A stretch of DNA of 20,533 bases from a virus, in IMG/VR virus record IMGVR_UViG_3300038701_002140, positions 1 through 20,533 of that record; one strand, given 5' to 3'. This document shows, piece after piece, positions 20,472-20,533 of this stretch. The notes under the pieces were generated by a model. The model saw only the letters and a program-made list of their open reading frames with translations, ran no database searches and was not told where the DNA came from. Within the stretch, counting starts at the first letter, position 1. The number at the start of each line of letters is the position of its first letter. Made by a program: the position numbers and the translations under genes.

Positions 20472-20533
20472 CCGCACGATTGCCCGCCTTCGTCAGCACG
20501 CCAGACGACAACCGCATCTATCACACGGACGTC
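20468..20533 (+). CDS. Start of a further gene (cut by right edge)
   Basis: An ATG at 20468 overlaps the previous stop as ATGA, and the frame stays open to the edge, giving 22 residues (MTARLPAFVSTPDDNRIYHT, then DV). The gene before it has a close-coupled layout throughout this operon, which supports a real start, but the product cannot be identified. Confidence 0.5.
   Translation, partial: MTARLPAFVSTPDDNRIYHTDV

Noticed and set aside
1-20533. CRISPR arrays, insertion sequences and rRNA genes
   Set aside because: No regularly spaced repeats, no transposase frame with flanking inverted repeats and no rRNA-like sequence were seen on either strand.

Overview
The window is GC-rich and carries a contiguous piece of a temperate tailed-phage genome (Caudoviricetes) with an SPP1-type head module. 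The standard genetic code is in use (TAA, TAG and TGA all terminate genes). The host cannot be fixed from the sequence. A Gram-negative-like or Chloroflexota-like GC-rich host is only a weak guess from the composition and one exported protein. Phage identity itself is secure: terminase, portal, MuF-type minor head protein, scaffold and major capsid genes follow one another.

Layout. (1) Positions 1-7339, minus strand: the head and packaging operon, transcribed towards the left edge. Its order is DUF2190-like decoration protein, small terminase, large terminase, portal, a small protein, a zinc-ribbon protein, the MuF-like protein, two small proteins, scaffold and major capsid protein (cut by the edge). 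Most genes overlap by 1-14 bp or more. Just before the first gene is a ~150-base leader that ends in a strong intrinsic terminator. (2) 7540-8886, minus: accessory genes, namely a zinc-ribbon protein, an unknown protein, a 34-residue single-pass membrane protein and an exported protein. (3) 8989-12086: the lysogeny module. It holds two unrelated-looking tyrosine recombinases, a 76-residue protein with two sliding-clamp-binding motifs, and a divergent XRE-type regulator, with overlapping back-to-back promoters between the last two. The last ~36 bp of a proline-type tRNA gene form a probable attP next to the second integrase. (4) 12087-12644: 558 bp without a convincing gene, rich in hairpins, with two related structured elements. 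(5) 12645-20533, plus: the early, replication and maintenance operon. It holds four unrecognised proteins (one with a probable OB fold), ParA, a large ParB-like protein with three predicted SH3-like modules, small proteins, a winged-helix putative replication initiator and further small genes.

How it may work together. The attP sits inside continuous phage DNA rather than at a phage/host border, so the sequence most likely represents the excised (circular or virion) form. An integrase with its tRNA attachment site together with a ParA/ParB-like pair suggests a phage that can integrate and may also persist as a plasmid. The most unusual items are the double clamp-motif protein at the genetic switch, the ParB-like/SH3-like fusion, and the paired structured elements beside the integrase.
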